A stretch of DNA of 64,000 nt, from positions 1,178,001 through 1,242,000 of the forward strand of contig NZ_JBHZRJ010000001.1 of assembly GCF_043641555.1 (NCBI RefSeq), read 5' to 3'. Position 1 is the first letter of the stretch; every line of letters starts with the position of its first letter. A program made the translations under genes and the position numbers. Positions 52,754-60,943 of the stretch are shown in pieces. The stretch comes from Saccharospirillum alexandrii_A. GTDB taxonomy: Bacteria > Pseudomonadota > Gammaproteobacteria > Pseudomonadales > Natronospirillaceae. The notes beneath the pieces were generated by a model. It searched no databases and had not been told where the DNA came from. It was given only the letters and a program-made list of their open reading frames with translations.

Positions 52754-53973
52754 CAGATAACGTTACCCATCTGGAACATGGGCAGATACATGGCAATGAC
52801 CAGACCGCCTACCACGACGCCCAGGAATGACATGATCAAAGGTTCCATCATCGAGGTTAAGCCATCAACAAGGTTATCGACTTCCTCTTCATATATCACC
52901 GCGGCCTTGGCCAGCATGTCGTCCAATGAGCCAGATTGTTCACCTATCGACACCATCTGAATCAGCATCGGCGGAAACGTCTCCTGAGTTTTCATCGACA
53001 CAGCCAGCTCAGTACCGGTTTCTACATCCCGGCGAACGTTCAAAATGGCCGTCTCATAAATGATGTTGCCGGATGCGCCTGCCGCTGATTCGAGTGCGCT
53101 GACCAGCGGTACACCGGCGGCAAAAGTTGTAGACAAGGTGCGAGCGTAACGGGCCATAGCAGACTGGTACAGAATAGGCCCGAAAATGGGCAGTTTCACG
53201 ACCATTCGCTGTACAGCGTGCTTGAAAGGTTTTGACCGTTGCATGCCCTGTTGAAATAGAAATACCGCAACAATCAAGACGCCTAGCGCCACAATGCCGT
53301 TGCTTTGAATCCAGGTCGACATGTTCATAACGACCTGAGTAGGTACGGGCAAGTCAGCGCCAAAACCCGAAAACATTTCCGCAAAAACCGGTACAACCTT
53401 TAATAGAAGAATGATGGTAACAATGGCTGCGATGGCAAGTACGGTTGCGGGGTATTTCATTGCGCTTTTAACTTTCTTGCGCAAACTTTCTGCTTTTTCC
53501 TGGTAGAGCGCTACCCGGTCTAGCATGGTTTCCAGGGCACCGGCTTGCTCGCCCGCCTCTACCAAAGAGCAGAAAAGGTCGTCGAAGTACTTTGGGTGTT
53601 CTCGTAGAGCTGCACCAAATGAGCCGCCCCCGGCTACGTTATTTTTTAATTGCATGACCAGCTCGGCCATTTTTTTATTTTCCAGGCCTTCCGCAACGAT
53701 TTCAAAGGCCCGCATCAGTGGGACCCCGGCCTTCATCATGGTTGCCATTTGGCGGGTGAAGAGGGCAATGTCGGAAGACTTGATGCCGGGCTGAAACAAC
53801 TGAATGTCGCCGCGTTTCTTGGCCAGCTTTTTGATCTTAACAATGCCTTTTCGGCGAAGATCGGCCTTGATCAGCGCCGGATTGGTGCCGGATATCTCAC
53901 CTTTTTGCACCCGTCCATTACGGTCGGTGCCTTCGTAGGTGAACATCGAAATCTTCTGTGCCTTGGTGGCCAT
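52753..53973 (-). CDS. pilC: Type IV pilus inner-membrane platform protein PilC
   Basis: Polytopic platform on which PilB drives pilus assembly. 406 residues: two GspF-type domains (about 70-195 and 270-395), each with the conserved segment before the membrane helix (FTRQMATMMKAGVPLMRAFE and YARTLSTTFAAGVPLVSALE), and three transmembrane helices. It shares one base with pilD and lies 12 nt after pilB. Confidence 0.96.
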   Translation of the reverse strand: MATKAQKISMFTYEGTDRNGRVQKGEISGTNPALIKADLRRKGIVKIKKLAKKRGDIQLFQPGIKSSDIALFTRQMATMMKAGVPLMRAFEIVAEGLENKKMAELVMQLKNNVAGGGSFGAALREHPKYFDDLFCSLVEAGEQAGALETMLDRVALYQEKAESLRKKVKSAMKYPATVLAIAAIVTIILLLKVVPVFAEMFSGFGADLPVPTQVVMNMSTWIQSNGIVALGVLIVAVFLFQQGMQRSKPFKHAVQRMVVKLPIFGPILYQSAMARYARTLSTTFAAGVPLVSALESAAGASGNIIYETAILNVRRDVETGTELAVSMKTQETFPPMLIQMVSIGEQSGSLDDMLAKAAVIYEEEVDNLVDGLTSMMEPLIMSFLGVVVGGLVIAMYLPMFQMGNVI

Positions 53974-53985
53974 TCAGTGCCGTCC

Positions 53986-55683
53986 TCAGTCTGTGGTTAC
54001 GCGGTTCACTTCTTCCAGGCTGGTGATGCCCTTGGCAACCTTAATCAGCCCTGATTTGCGTAAACTATTAAAGCCTTCTTCAGCGAAGGCTTTGCTCAAA
54101 TCGATCGAATTGCCTTCTTCCATGATAATACGGGAAATGGCCGGTGTGATGCGAACCACTTCATAGATCCCTACTCGCCCTTTATACCCTTTATTACAAT
54201 TGCCGCAACCAACGGGTTTGTAGACGGTTGACGTTTTGACCATTTCATCCGTAAACCCTTCTTTCATGAGTACATCAACGGGCAGATCAGCCGGTTGCTT
54301 GCAGTTGCTGCACAGCCGGCGGGCAAGGCGCTGAGCAATAATCAGGTTGACCGTGGTGGCCAGGTTGAACGAGGGGACGCCCATGTTCAGCATTCGAGTC
54401 AGCGTTTCTGCCGCACTGTTGGTGTGCAGTGTAGATAACACCATGTGGCCGGTCTGAGCGGCTTTGATCGCAATCGATGCCGTTTCCAGGTCGCGAATCT
54501 CACCAACCATGATGATGTCCGGATCCTGGCGGAGGAAGGAGCGCAGGGCCGCCGCGAAGTCGAGACCGACTTTGTTGTTTACGTTGACCTGGTTGATGCC
54601 ATCGAGGTTGATCTCTACCGGGTCTTCTGCAGTAGAGATGTTGGTGCCTTCCTGGTTCAGGATGTTGAGGCCGGTATAGAGCGACACGGTTTTACCTGAC
54701 CCGGTCGGCCCGGTTACCAGAATCATACCCTGCGGCTTCGATAAGGCTGTCATGTACAAATCTTTCTGATCGTCCTCATAGCCAAGGGCGTCAATGCCCA
54801 TCTTGGCTGCGGCGGAATCCAGAATACGAAGTACGATCTTCTCGCCAAACAGGGTCGGCAGGGTGTTTACCCGGAAGTCGATGGACTTGGTCTTGGAGAT
54901 TTTCAGCTTGATCCGGCCATCCTGGGGTACCCGACGCTCGGAAATATCGAGGTTAGACATGATCTTCAAGCGGGCCGATAGCTTGGGGCCCAGGCCGATA
55001 GGTGGTTTGGCGATGTTCTGTAAAACGCCGTCAACCCGAAACCGGACGCGGTACGACTTCTCGTAAGGCTCGAAGTGAAGGTCTGAAGCGCCTTTTTTGA
55101 TGGCTGATAGCAGCATTTGGTTGATAAAGCGGACTACAGGCGCGTCATCGGCACCGTCTGCTACATTCGCGTCGTCTTCCTTCTTGGTATCGACAACGTC
55201 GAGATCATCTAGCCCTTCATCGTCGCCCAGGTCACCAAAGGCATCAGAGGAGTCGTCCAGTAGGGCTTCCAGAGCCAGGTTGAGCTTGTCTTCTTCCACC
55301 AGAACCGCTTCAACGCTGAGTCCGGTGTGAAACTTGATCTCATCTATGGCAATCAGGTTAGTCGGGTCTGAGACACCAATAAACAGGCGGTTCCCACGCT
55401 TAATCAACGGGATCACATGGTGAGCTTGCAGTAAGTTGTTGGCGATCAAATCCCGTGGTAGGGCTTCGAGGTCGAAGGCCGTCAGGTCGAAAATGGGGGT
55501 GCCAAACTCTTCAGAGGCGACATTGGCCAGTTGCTGGGCGCTGACCAGATCTGTTTCAACCAGGTAGGCGACAAGGCTTTTCTTCTCCTTTTCGGAGTTC
55601 TGAGTTGCTGTCAGCGCCTCGTCTTCGTTGATCAGATCGTCCCGGACCAGCCGTTTGGCCAGGCCACCGAGGGATGTTGCCAT
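53986..55683 (-). CDS. pilB: Type IV pilus assembly ATPase PilB
   Basis: Hexameric extension motor. 565 residues. N-terminal MshEN-type regulatory domain (about 1-150), an acidic linker (about 145-175), then the ATPase with Walker A GPTGSGKT (325-332), Asp box TAEDPVEI, Walker B IIMVGEIRD (about 390-398), His box, and the tetracysteine zinc site (Cys458, 461, 493 and 496). First gene of pilBCD, divergent from the pilin locus. Confidence 0.97.
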   Translation of the reverse strand: MATSLGGLAKRLVRDDLINEDEALTATQNSEKEKKSLVAYLVETDLVSAQQLANVASEEFGTPIFDLTAFDLEALPRDLIANNLLQAHHVIPLIKRGNRLFIGVSDPTNLIAIDEIKFHTGLSVEAVLVEEDKLNLALEALLDDSSDAFGDLGDDEGLDDLDVVDTKKEDDANVADGADDAPVVRFINQMLLSAIKKGASDLHFEPYEKSYRVRFRVDGVLQNIAKPPIGLGPKLSARLKIMSNLDISERRVPQDGRIKLKISKTKSIDFRVNTLPTLFGEKIVLRILDSAAAKMGIDALGYEDDQKDLYMTALSKPQGMILVTGPTGSGKTVSLYTGLNILNQEGTNISTAEDPVEINLDGINQVNVNNKVGLDFAAALRSFLRQDPDIIMVGEIRDLETASIAIKAAQTGHMVLSTLHTNSAAETLTRMLNMGVPSFNLATTVNLIIAQRLARRLCSNCKQPADLPVDVLMKEGFTDEMVKTSTVYKPVGCGNCNKGYKGRVGIYEVVRITPAISRIIMEEGNSIDLSKAFAEEGFNSLRKSGLIKVAKGITSLEEVNRVTTD

Positions 55684-56298
55684 AATGTCAATTCCTGTAC
55701 TTGCCCGTCGGACAGACGAAATAGATAATTTTTACCCGCATGGGTTGTGGGGCATCGGTTTCGCCCTCTAGGTTCCACTATAACTCACTCAGACTAGGAT
55801 CGTCTCGCCCTCTAAAAGATGGGCTTAGGCTAATGTATGCTCAAAGCGACACTTGCAGTCAAAATGCGCCTCTACGATTAAATCCCGGAAATCGCTATTG
55901 CTTGCAAACCCCAGGCTGTGACGCCTCGGTTACATGCATTTATAGAGCCATTTCAGTAACTTAGTCAATTCTCCTCGGTGTGGCAAGCGGCTAAAGTACA
56001 GTGCCAGCCCAGCCTGTGAGCTATAAATCAATCCAAAGACTGACGAGCGATTCAATTAACATTGGGCTTCTGCCCATGAGAGGCACGAAACTGACCAAAT
56101 ACGTCACCCACAAGCTGTGAAGTAGCTACATTGGTGTTTGGGTTTTTAGGCTCAAGTGAGACACAAGTCACGATTATCGCCGGTTTATGGATCTTTGGTT
56201 GTGCTGGCATACTTTCTGCTTACACTACCGCAAGGCACGTTGGTCTTGGCAGGTGCCAGTCCAGTTAAGTGTTCTGATAACCCTGTGGAGAGTGCAAG
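55684..56298. other. Divergent pilB-pilin intergenic region
   Basis: 615 nt between pilB (minus) and the first mini-pilin (plus). Apart from the sigma-54-like site at 56205 I find no gene or RNA. The region is long enough for upstream activator (PilR-type) sites and for a pilB promoter near 55690-55800, but none can be named with confidence. Confidence 0.5.
56205..56219 (+). promoter_or_regulatory. Sigma-54-type promoter of the pilin locus
   Basis: TGGCATACTTTCTGC matches the -24/-12 consensus TGGCAC-N5-TTGC at 8 of 10 fixed positions, with GG and GC at the exact spacing. It lies 80 bp before the pilin ATG. pilA genes in Pseudomonas and others are RpoN/PilR-dependent. Confidence 0.7.
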
Positions 56299-56478
56299 AT
56301 GAAGAAAACTCAAAAAGGTTTTACTCTGATCGAACTGATGATCGTTGTTGCTATCATCGGCATCCTGGCGGCTGTGGCTATTCCTCAGTTTAACCAGTAT
56401 CGCGCTAAGGCTAACGATTCAACTGCTCAAGCAGATGCTCGTAACGCCATTAGTGTAATGACTGCTAACCAGCTTTGA
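56299..56478 (+). CDS. Minimal (59-residue) type IV pilin, PilA-N type
   Basis: Leader MKKTQKG, then FTLIELMIVVAIIGILAAVA with the Glu5 needed for assembly; the PilD cut would leave a 52-residue mature pilin. It contains only the N-terminal helix and stops after NAISVMTANQL, with no globular head and no disulfide loop. Residues after the membrane part (IPQFNQYRAKA, then NDSTAQADARN) resemble Geobacter PilA-N, whose mature form is 61 residues. Ribosome site GGAGAG. Not a frameshift: the next ORF has its own ribosome site and signal peptide. Eighteen nucleotides before that gene, so one operon. Likely the major pilin subunit or a core subunit that needs a partner. Confidence 0.88.
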   Translation: MKKTQKGFTLIELMIVVAIIGILAAVAIPQFNQYRAKANDSTAQADARNAISVMTANQL

Positions 56479-56496
56479 TCAGGTAGGAGAGAGAAA

Positions 56497-56955
56497 ATGA
56501 ATAAATTTCTGTTAGTAGCCGCATTTGTAGGGTCCGTATTCGCAACCAGCGCTTCTGCTGAAGCACTGTTTTCAGCCTCCAACGGCACAGTTTCTGGTGG
56601 CGCTACTGGTGCTTGCCCACTTCTGGTTAGTGATGTTCGGGTTAACTTGTCATCGAATGTGACTGGTGCCTGGCGGTGTGACACGATAACGAATTCAATT
56701 CGTATTGGTACCTGCCACGCTGCGGGAAGCCGTCAGTCGCTTACTGTTCAATGCGCCATAACCAGTGAAGATGGTGTCACTCCTGTAACATATAACGGTG
56801 GTGACGATTGTAGTGGTACCGGACCGACAGATACGTATGAGATCGCTGATTTCAGGGGATATACGGCTACCAGTATAGGCGGTAGTGTCTCTCCTCAGCA
56901 ATTGGGCGGTGCATGTAGCGACACTACTGTCGTAGCGTTGCCTGTTTTTGAATAA
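56497..56955 (+). CDS. Secreted six-cysteine protein, candidate split-pilin partner
   Basis: 152 residues. Sec signal peptide with cleavage near ASA (residue 21). The mature part, about 131 residues, is Gly/Ser/Thr-rich with six cysteines (GACPL, WRCDT, GTCHA, VQCAI, DDCSG and GACSD), enough for three disulfides, and is predicted to be beta-rich. No family recognised. It follows the mini-pilin by 18 nt with AGGAGAG before its ATG. By analogy with Geobacter PilA-C it could form the missing globular part of the pilus; this is inference. A hairpin follows the gene. Confidence 0.75.
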   Translation: MNKFLLVAAFVGSVFATSASAEALFSASNGTVSGGATGACPLLVSDVRVNLSSNVTGAWRCDTITNSIRIGTCHAAGSRQSLTVQCAITSEDGVTPVTYNGGDDCSGTGPTDTYEIADFRGYTATSIGGSVSPQQLGGACSDTTVVALPVFE

Positions 56956-56967
56956 GCTTTAATGATG

Positions 56968-57003
56968 TGTTTGGGTGATGGGAGTTCTGTCACCCAAACA
57001 TTT
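56968..57003 (+). terminator. 11-bp stem terminator or attenuator
   Basis: TGTTTGGGTGA (56968-56978) and TCACCCAAACA (56990-57000), a perfect 11-bp stem, followed by TTT. The short T-run suggests partial termination, so the first pilin and its partner would be made in excess over the downstream genes. Confidence 0.65.
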
Positions 57004-57045
57004 ATAACAGTGATTTCTTTTTTGTCTGATTTCGTGGTACCCATT

Positions 57046-57225
57046 ATGATTGATCGATCAAGCGGTTTTACGCTCTTGGAGCTTATGCTAGTAGTCGGCA
57101 TCATAGGGGCTCTGGCAGCTATCGCTGTTCCACTGTTTTACGAATACAGAGCTTCGGCAAGCGATAGTACAGCGTTTTCCGATGCCAAAAACGTGATTTC
57201 CATTATGGTCGCAGCTCAAAAATAG
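57046..57225 (+). CDS. Second minimal (59-residue) type IV pilin
   Basis: Leader MIDRSSG, then FTLLELMLVVGIIGALAAIA with Glu5; 59 residues, exactly the length of the first mini-pilin, and alignable to it without a gap through DSTAFSDAKNVISIMVAAQ. The codons differ widely, so the copy is old, yet the short length is kept. No strong ribosome site precedes the ATG and the frame opens 28 codons earlier. It lies after a hairpin terminator and is probably weakly expressed: a minor pilin or a relic. Confidence 0.7.
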   Translation: MIDRSSGFTLLELMLVVGIIGALAAIAVPLFYEYRASASDSTAFSDAKNVISIMVAAQK

Positions 57226-57324
57226 CGCGTCTAGCTTTCTGAAAGTGCCTCATGTCAAGTGACCTGCAAGTCGGATTGAGCTAAAGTGGTCCACCTGTTA
57301 ATTCTCTAGCTAGGCATAACTATT

Positions 57325-58128
57325 GTGTCATCTCATCTCTCGCTAAGCTTATTAGTGTTGTATAAGGCCAAATTTGGTAGGGTGTTACTGGCTTTGCTAG
57401 CCAGCATTGCATTCATTGCCGTACTTTCGGCTCAGTTTAGTGGGCGTCAGCCTGCAACGGTTTCATTGGATGTTGGGTTGTCTGCCATCAAGATCATGAT
57501 TCCAATACTTTTTGCGCTCTTCTGTCAGGAACTCATAGTAAAAGAGTCAGAAAGAAAGAGTTTTTTGCAATCCCTTGCTTATCCTCACGACCGTATCAAT
57601 TTTTTTATTAATCGATGGCTGGCCGGGCTACTGACTGTGCTGGTATTCTATTTTTCTGCTGCACTCTTACTCTTAATAATTGTCTATTTTATTTCTCTGG
57701 GCTATTCACAGGCCACTCCCGTTTCATTGGATGGGAAATACTGGGTGGTCGTTGCTTTTGGTGCGATTGATATCCTCGCTGTTTCTACCATCGCCACGCT
57801 GCTAGCCGTTGTTGCACAATCTCCCGGTTTCGTGTTGATTGGTACGATTGGGTTAACCATAGTTGGCCGCTCCTATAGCGCTGTTCTCCAATTGCTGAGT
57901 GGCGACAATTTAGTCGTTGACGACCCTGAGCAATACAGCAGCGGTTTGGGCTGGGTGACTTATATTATTCCTGACCTGGGTGCATTGGATATCAGGCAAA
58001 TAGCTCTGTACAACGACTGGAGTTTTCTATCTTCTGGGCTTTTGCATATATCCGTTACATCGGTTGTGTTCTCCGTTGTGGCGATGAGTTTAGCTACCTT
58101 ACTGTTTAACAACAGGTCCATCGCTTAG
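57325..58128 (+). CDS. ABC-2-type permease, pilus-locus transporter
   Basis: 267 residues with about six transmembrane helices and a GTG start. No periplasmic domain of size. It resembles ABC-2 permeases paired with single ATPases. Gene order permease, anchored TPR-like protein, ATPase next to a pilin locus recalls pilGHI of Myxococcus xanthus, which is needed for pilus assembly; which gene equals which cannot be fixed without a search. The substrate is unknown. Confidence 0.7.
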   Translation: MSSHLSLSLLVLYKAKFGRVLLALLASIAFIAVLSAQFSGRQPATVSLDVGLSAIKIMIPILFALFCQELIVKESERKSFLQSLAYPHDRINFFINRWLAGLLTVLVFYFSAALLLLIIVYFISLGYSQATPVSLDGKYWVVVAFGAIDILAVSTIATLLAVVAQSPGFVLIGTIGLTIVGRSYSAVLQLLSGDNLVVDDPEQYSSGLGWVTYIIPDLGALDIRQIALYNDWSFLSSGLLHISVTSVVFSVVAMSLATLLFNNRSIA

Positions 58129-58129
58129 T

Positions 58130-58975
58130 ATGAAGGTGGTGGCGTTAAAGCTGGTTTTGGGTATCGCTATGAGCATGTACGTTATGCTAGTGGCGACGAG
58201 TTCTCAGCCAAGTCGCGAGTTGGTTGCAGCTCAGGATCGTATTGTGGTTTCAGCACCTTTGCAGGTTGTGCTGGCATTTGGCGATCGATACCTGGCTGCG
58301 AACTTTGAAGTAATTAGGTTGGCCGCAACCGGGATGGAAGTTAACCCTCTTACTGATACGATTGATGGGAAGTATCTGCTCAGAGCACACCAGGCCGCGA
58401 CGCGATTGAACCCATGTCATGAAGATAACTATTATCTGGCAAATGCCATTTTGGCTTGGGCCGGTGCAGATCAGGAAGCTAATGATATTTTATGGTCGGC
58501 AGCCCAGTGTCGACACTGGGATTTTCTCCCTGCTTTCCTCTATGGGTTCAACCAGTATTTTTTTAATCGCAATGTAGTAGAAGCTCAGCGTGGTCTTGAC
58601 TTGGCTGCAGAGCGCTATGAAGAAAATGCTCAAGCAATTCGTCGGTTTTCCATTATGATTGCTGCCGAGGAGCTTGATGATGAAGCAATGGCATTGGCCT
58701 ACCTCAAGGATCAGCAAAAGCAGGCATCTGATCCAGCTCTCGCTGAATCCCTACAGGACAGAGTGGTGCGGCTGGAGGGACTGATTCGACTCCGTGATGC
58801 GCAAAAAAGGTACGAGGTCGAGTTGGAGGAGTCATTGAATTCGCCTCAAGCTCTTATAGACAAAGGATACTTGGAGACTTTTCCGAACGACCCTTTGGGA
58901 ATTGGCTATGAGTTTATTGACGGACAGTTCAAGCTGCGCCGGTTACGTATTCAAGGAGTGGAGCGACCGCAATGA
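58130..58975 (+). CDS. Membrane-anchored TPR-like protein of the pilus ABC set
   Basis: 281 residues. N-terminal hydrophobic segment (about 4-23) is an uncleaved anchor or signal peptide; the rest is helical with TPR-like repeats (YYLANAILAWAGADQEANDI, then FLYGFNQYFFNRNVVEAQRG). A C-terminal segment ETFPNDPLGIGYEFIDG looks like a conserved motif. It starts one base after the permease stop and overlaps the ATPase by 4 nt, so the three are translated together. Could be the PilG-like partner. Confidence 0.65.
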   Translation: MKVVALKLVLGIAMSMYVMLVATSSQPSRELVAAQDRIVVSAPLQVVLAFGDRYLAANFEVIRLAATGMEVNPLTDTIDGKYLLRAHQAATRLNPCHEDNYYLANAILAWAGADQEANDILWSAAQCRHWDFLPAFLYGFNQYFFNRNVVEAQRGLDLAAERYEENAQAIRRFSIMIAAEELDDEAMALAYLKDQQKQASDPALAESLQDRVVRLEGLIRLRDAQKRYEVELEESLNSPQALIDKGYLETFPNDPLGIGYEFIDGQFKLRRLRIQGVERPQ

Positions 58976-59862
58976 CGTCTATCCTCGAGTTTACCTCAGT
59001 TTCCAAAACCTACTCAAAGCGCGGTCAAGCACTTCAGGCGCTCGACTCCGTCTCGTTCTCAATAGAGGAAGGTGAAGTATTTGGTTTTGTAGGCCCAAAC
59101 GGTGCAGGCAAGTCGACAACCATCAAAATACTACTCGATATCATCAGTGACTATGATGGCGATGTTAAATTGTTTGGTCAGTCGGCACGCCAAGCCAGTA
59201 GCCGCCAGTTTGTCGCTTATTTGCCCGAAGCCGCCGCTCTATATGAGCAGTTCACGCCTTTGGATATCCTCAAAACCGCTTTGCGTATGTATGGCATCAA
59301 ACGAGCCGATGAACTCGACTGGTGTATGTATTGGCTGGAACGGTTCTCAGTAGCCGGCAACGCCAAACGCAAGATCCGCCAGCTCTCAAAAGGTAATGTC
59401 CAACGTGTGGCGCTGGCGCATGCCATGGTAGTTGAGCCCAAATTGTTGGTATTGGATGAGCCTTTGTCCGGGCTTGACCCGGTGGGGCGGAAAGATGTGG
59501 TGGACATTCTGCAGGAATACAAGCAGCAGGGTGGCGCTATCTTTTTCACGTCTCACGTATTGCACGATGTCGAGCGCATTGCTGACCGGTTTGGCTTTAT
59601 TAACCAGGGGCGGCTACTTACCACTCAGTCACCACGTGACTTGATGGCTGAGCACGCCAAGGAGTTTCTGGTACGTTACCAGAGTGACTCCATCACCGAA
59701 GGGCAGGCCGTGCGCCCAGGTGAGTATGAGGTACAAGTCTCGCAGCAGGATTTGCCCCAGTGGCTAGGCAGGCTGAATGGTGAGCAAGGTCAATTGCTGG
59801 AAGTGAAGCCTCTGGTCTCGCTGGAGGCTGTTTTCTTCAAGATGCTTGAGCAGCATGGCTGA
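58972..59862 (+). CDS. ABC transporter ATPase, pilus-locus transporter
   Basis: 296 residues. Walker A GPNGAGKST (41-49), signature LSKGNVQRVALAHAM, Walker B LLVLDEPLSGLDP, H-loop FFTSHVLHDVERIAD; about 70 extra residues at the C-terminus. It belongs to the CcmA/NatA-like subgroup that pairs with ABC-2 permeases. Overlaps the TPR-like gene by 4 nt. Similar in position to the PilH ATPase of Myxococcus. Confidence 0.85.
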   Translation: MTSILEFTSVSKTYSKRGQALQALDSVSFSIEEGEVFGFVGPNGAGKSTTIKILLDIISDYDGDVKLFGQSARQASSRQFVAYLPEAAALYEQFTPLDILKTALRMYGIKRADELDWCMYWLERFSVAGNAKRKIRQLSKGNVQRVALAHAMVVEPKLLVLDEPLSGLDPVGRKDVVDILQEYKQQGGAIFFTSHVLHDVERIADRFGFINQGRLLTTQSPRDLMAEHAKEFLVRYQSDSITEGQAVRPGEYEVQVSQQDLPQWLGRLNGEQGQLLEVKPLVSLEAVFFKMLEQHG

Positions 59863-59946
59863 CGCCTGAGGTCTTTCGAGCCGGAAATTGTTCTGCAGCA
59901 CATTCGAGTGTTAACCTGAGGCCACTTTACGGACGGAGACGCAACA

Positions 59947-60771
59947 ATGACCTTTCTGGCGGCCATTCTGGCCTGGTTGGTGTCGCTGAGTTTAACGGAT
60001 AGCCGAGTGCCGGGGCGGGACTGGCTGGCGGGGCCCCTGGAGCAGGTGTTTACGCGTTTGGGCGGAGGCGTCTGGGTCTACGCGCTGGTCGTCGCTGTGC
60101 CGGTTGTTCTTTTAGCTGCTGTACTGGGTTGGTTTGACCTTTGGCTGGTGACTTTCCTGGTCAGCCTGGGCGGCTTGGTATTGGTGTTTGGTTCGGGTGA
60201 CCAGGCCGATCAACTTAAGCAATATCGCGAATACCAGGCGGATGACGAGACAGACAGCGCTTATGAGCATGCGGTAAACACCTTAGGTTTGCCTGAAGGC
60301 CTCTATGAAGGGGGCCCACAGCAAATGGATGAAGCGTTGAATCTCAGTATCGCTTACCAGCTGTTAGAGCGGTTTTTTGTGGCACTTTTCTGGTTTGTGG
60401 CCTTTGGTGCGCCCGGGGTCTTGCTGGTGGTGCTGGTGCGACATGCCCGTTCTGTCTTGCTGCAAATGCCCTCAGAGGCCAGCTCCGCAGTGTCGCTCGC
60501 CGTTCAGGTGCATCACGCCATTAACTGGATTCCGGCTCGCTTGCTGACATTGTCTTTGGCGTTGGTAGGGGATTTCTCCCAGAGTTTCGCCATCTGGCTG
60601 CGGCGAGTCCGAGATTTTGAGCTGGTTGATCGGTCGTTGCTGGAATCGTCCCTGAAAGTGTCGCTTCCCGAGAACCCAGACGCCCAGCGACCTGAAGATG
60701 TGCTGGCGCTGGTTAAGCGCGCTCAAGTTCTGTGGATGGTAGTGATCGCTCTGGCGACGATCTTCGGGTAA
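59947..60771 (+). CDS. ampE: AmpE-like regulatory signalling membrane protein
   Basis: 274 residues, about four transmembrane segments, one of them at the extreme C-terminus (VLWMVVIALATIFG). Matches AmpE, a CobD/CbiB-like membrane protein linked to beta-lactamase induction through ampD in enterics and Pseudomonas. GGAG precedes the ATG. No ampD is adjacent here, so the usual ampDE pair is split or ampD is elsewhere. Confidence 0.85.
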   Translation: MTFLAAILAWLVSLSLTDSRVPGRDWLAGPLEQVFTRLGGGVWVYALVVAVPVVLLAAVLGWFDLWLVTFLVSLGGLVLVFGSGDQADQLKQYREYQADDETDSAYEHAVNTLGLPEGLYEGGPQQMDEALNLSIAYQLLERFFVALFWFVAFGAPGVLLVVLVRHARSVLLQMPSEASSAVSLAVQVHHAINWIPARLLTLSLALVGDFSQSFAIWLRRVRDFELVDRSLLESSLKVSLPENPDAQRPEDVLALVKRAQVLWMVVIALATIFG

Positions 60772-60943
60772 CCCGCTCTAGGGAGCCTCTGCCGCCATGC
60801 ACCTGCCAGTAATCCCCTTCATTGCTATTTATTATGGCGGTCATAGCGCCGCCGGGGTTGATTTGGCGGGTGAAACCACCATCCTTAGCGCAGTTTGAAT
60901 TTATCATGTTATTAACCCTTCGTTATTAGTGGATATTCAGTCT

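Noticed and set aside
56299..56955. First mini-pilin and the secreted protein as one pilin broken by a frameshift
   Set aside because: The secreted protein has its own ribosome site, Met and cleavable signal peptide, and an independent pilin of identical short length follows.
57018..57050. TTGTCT-N17-TATGAT as a promoter of the second mini-pilin
   Set aside because: The -10 would overlap the start codon, so the transcript would begin after it; probably chance.
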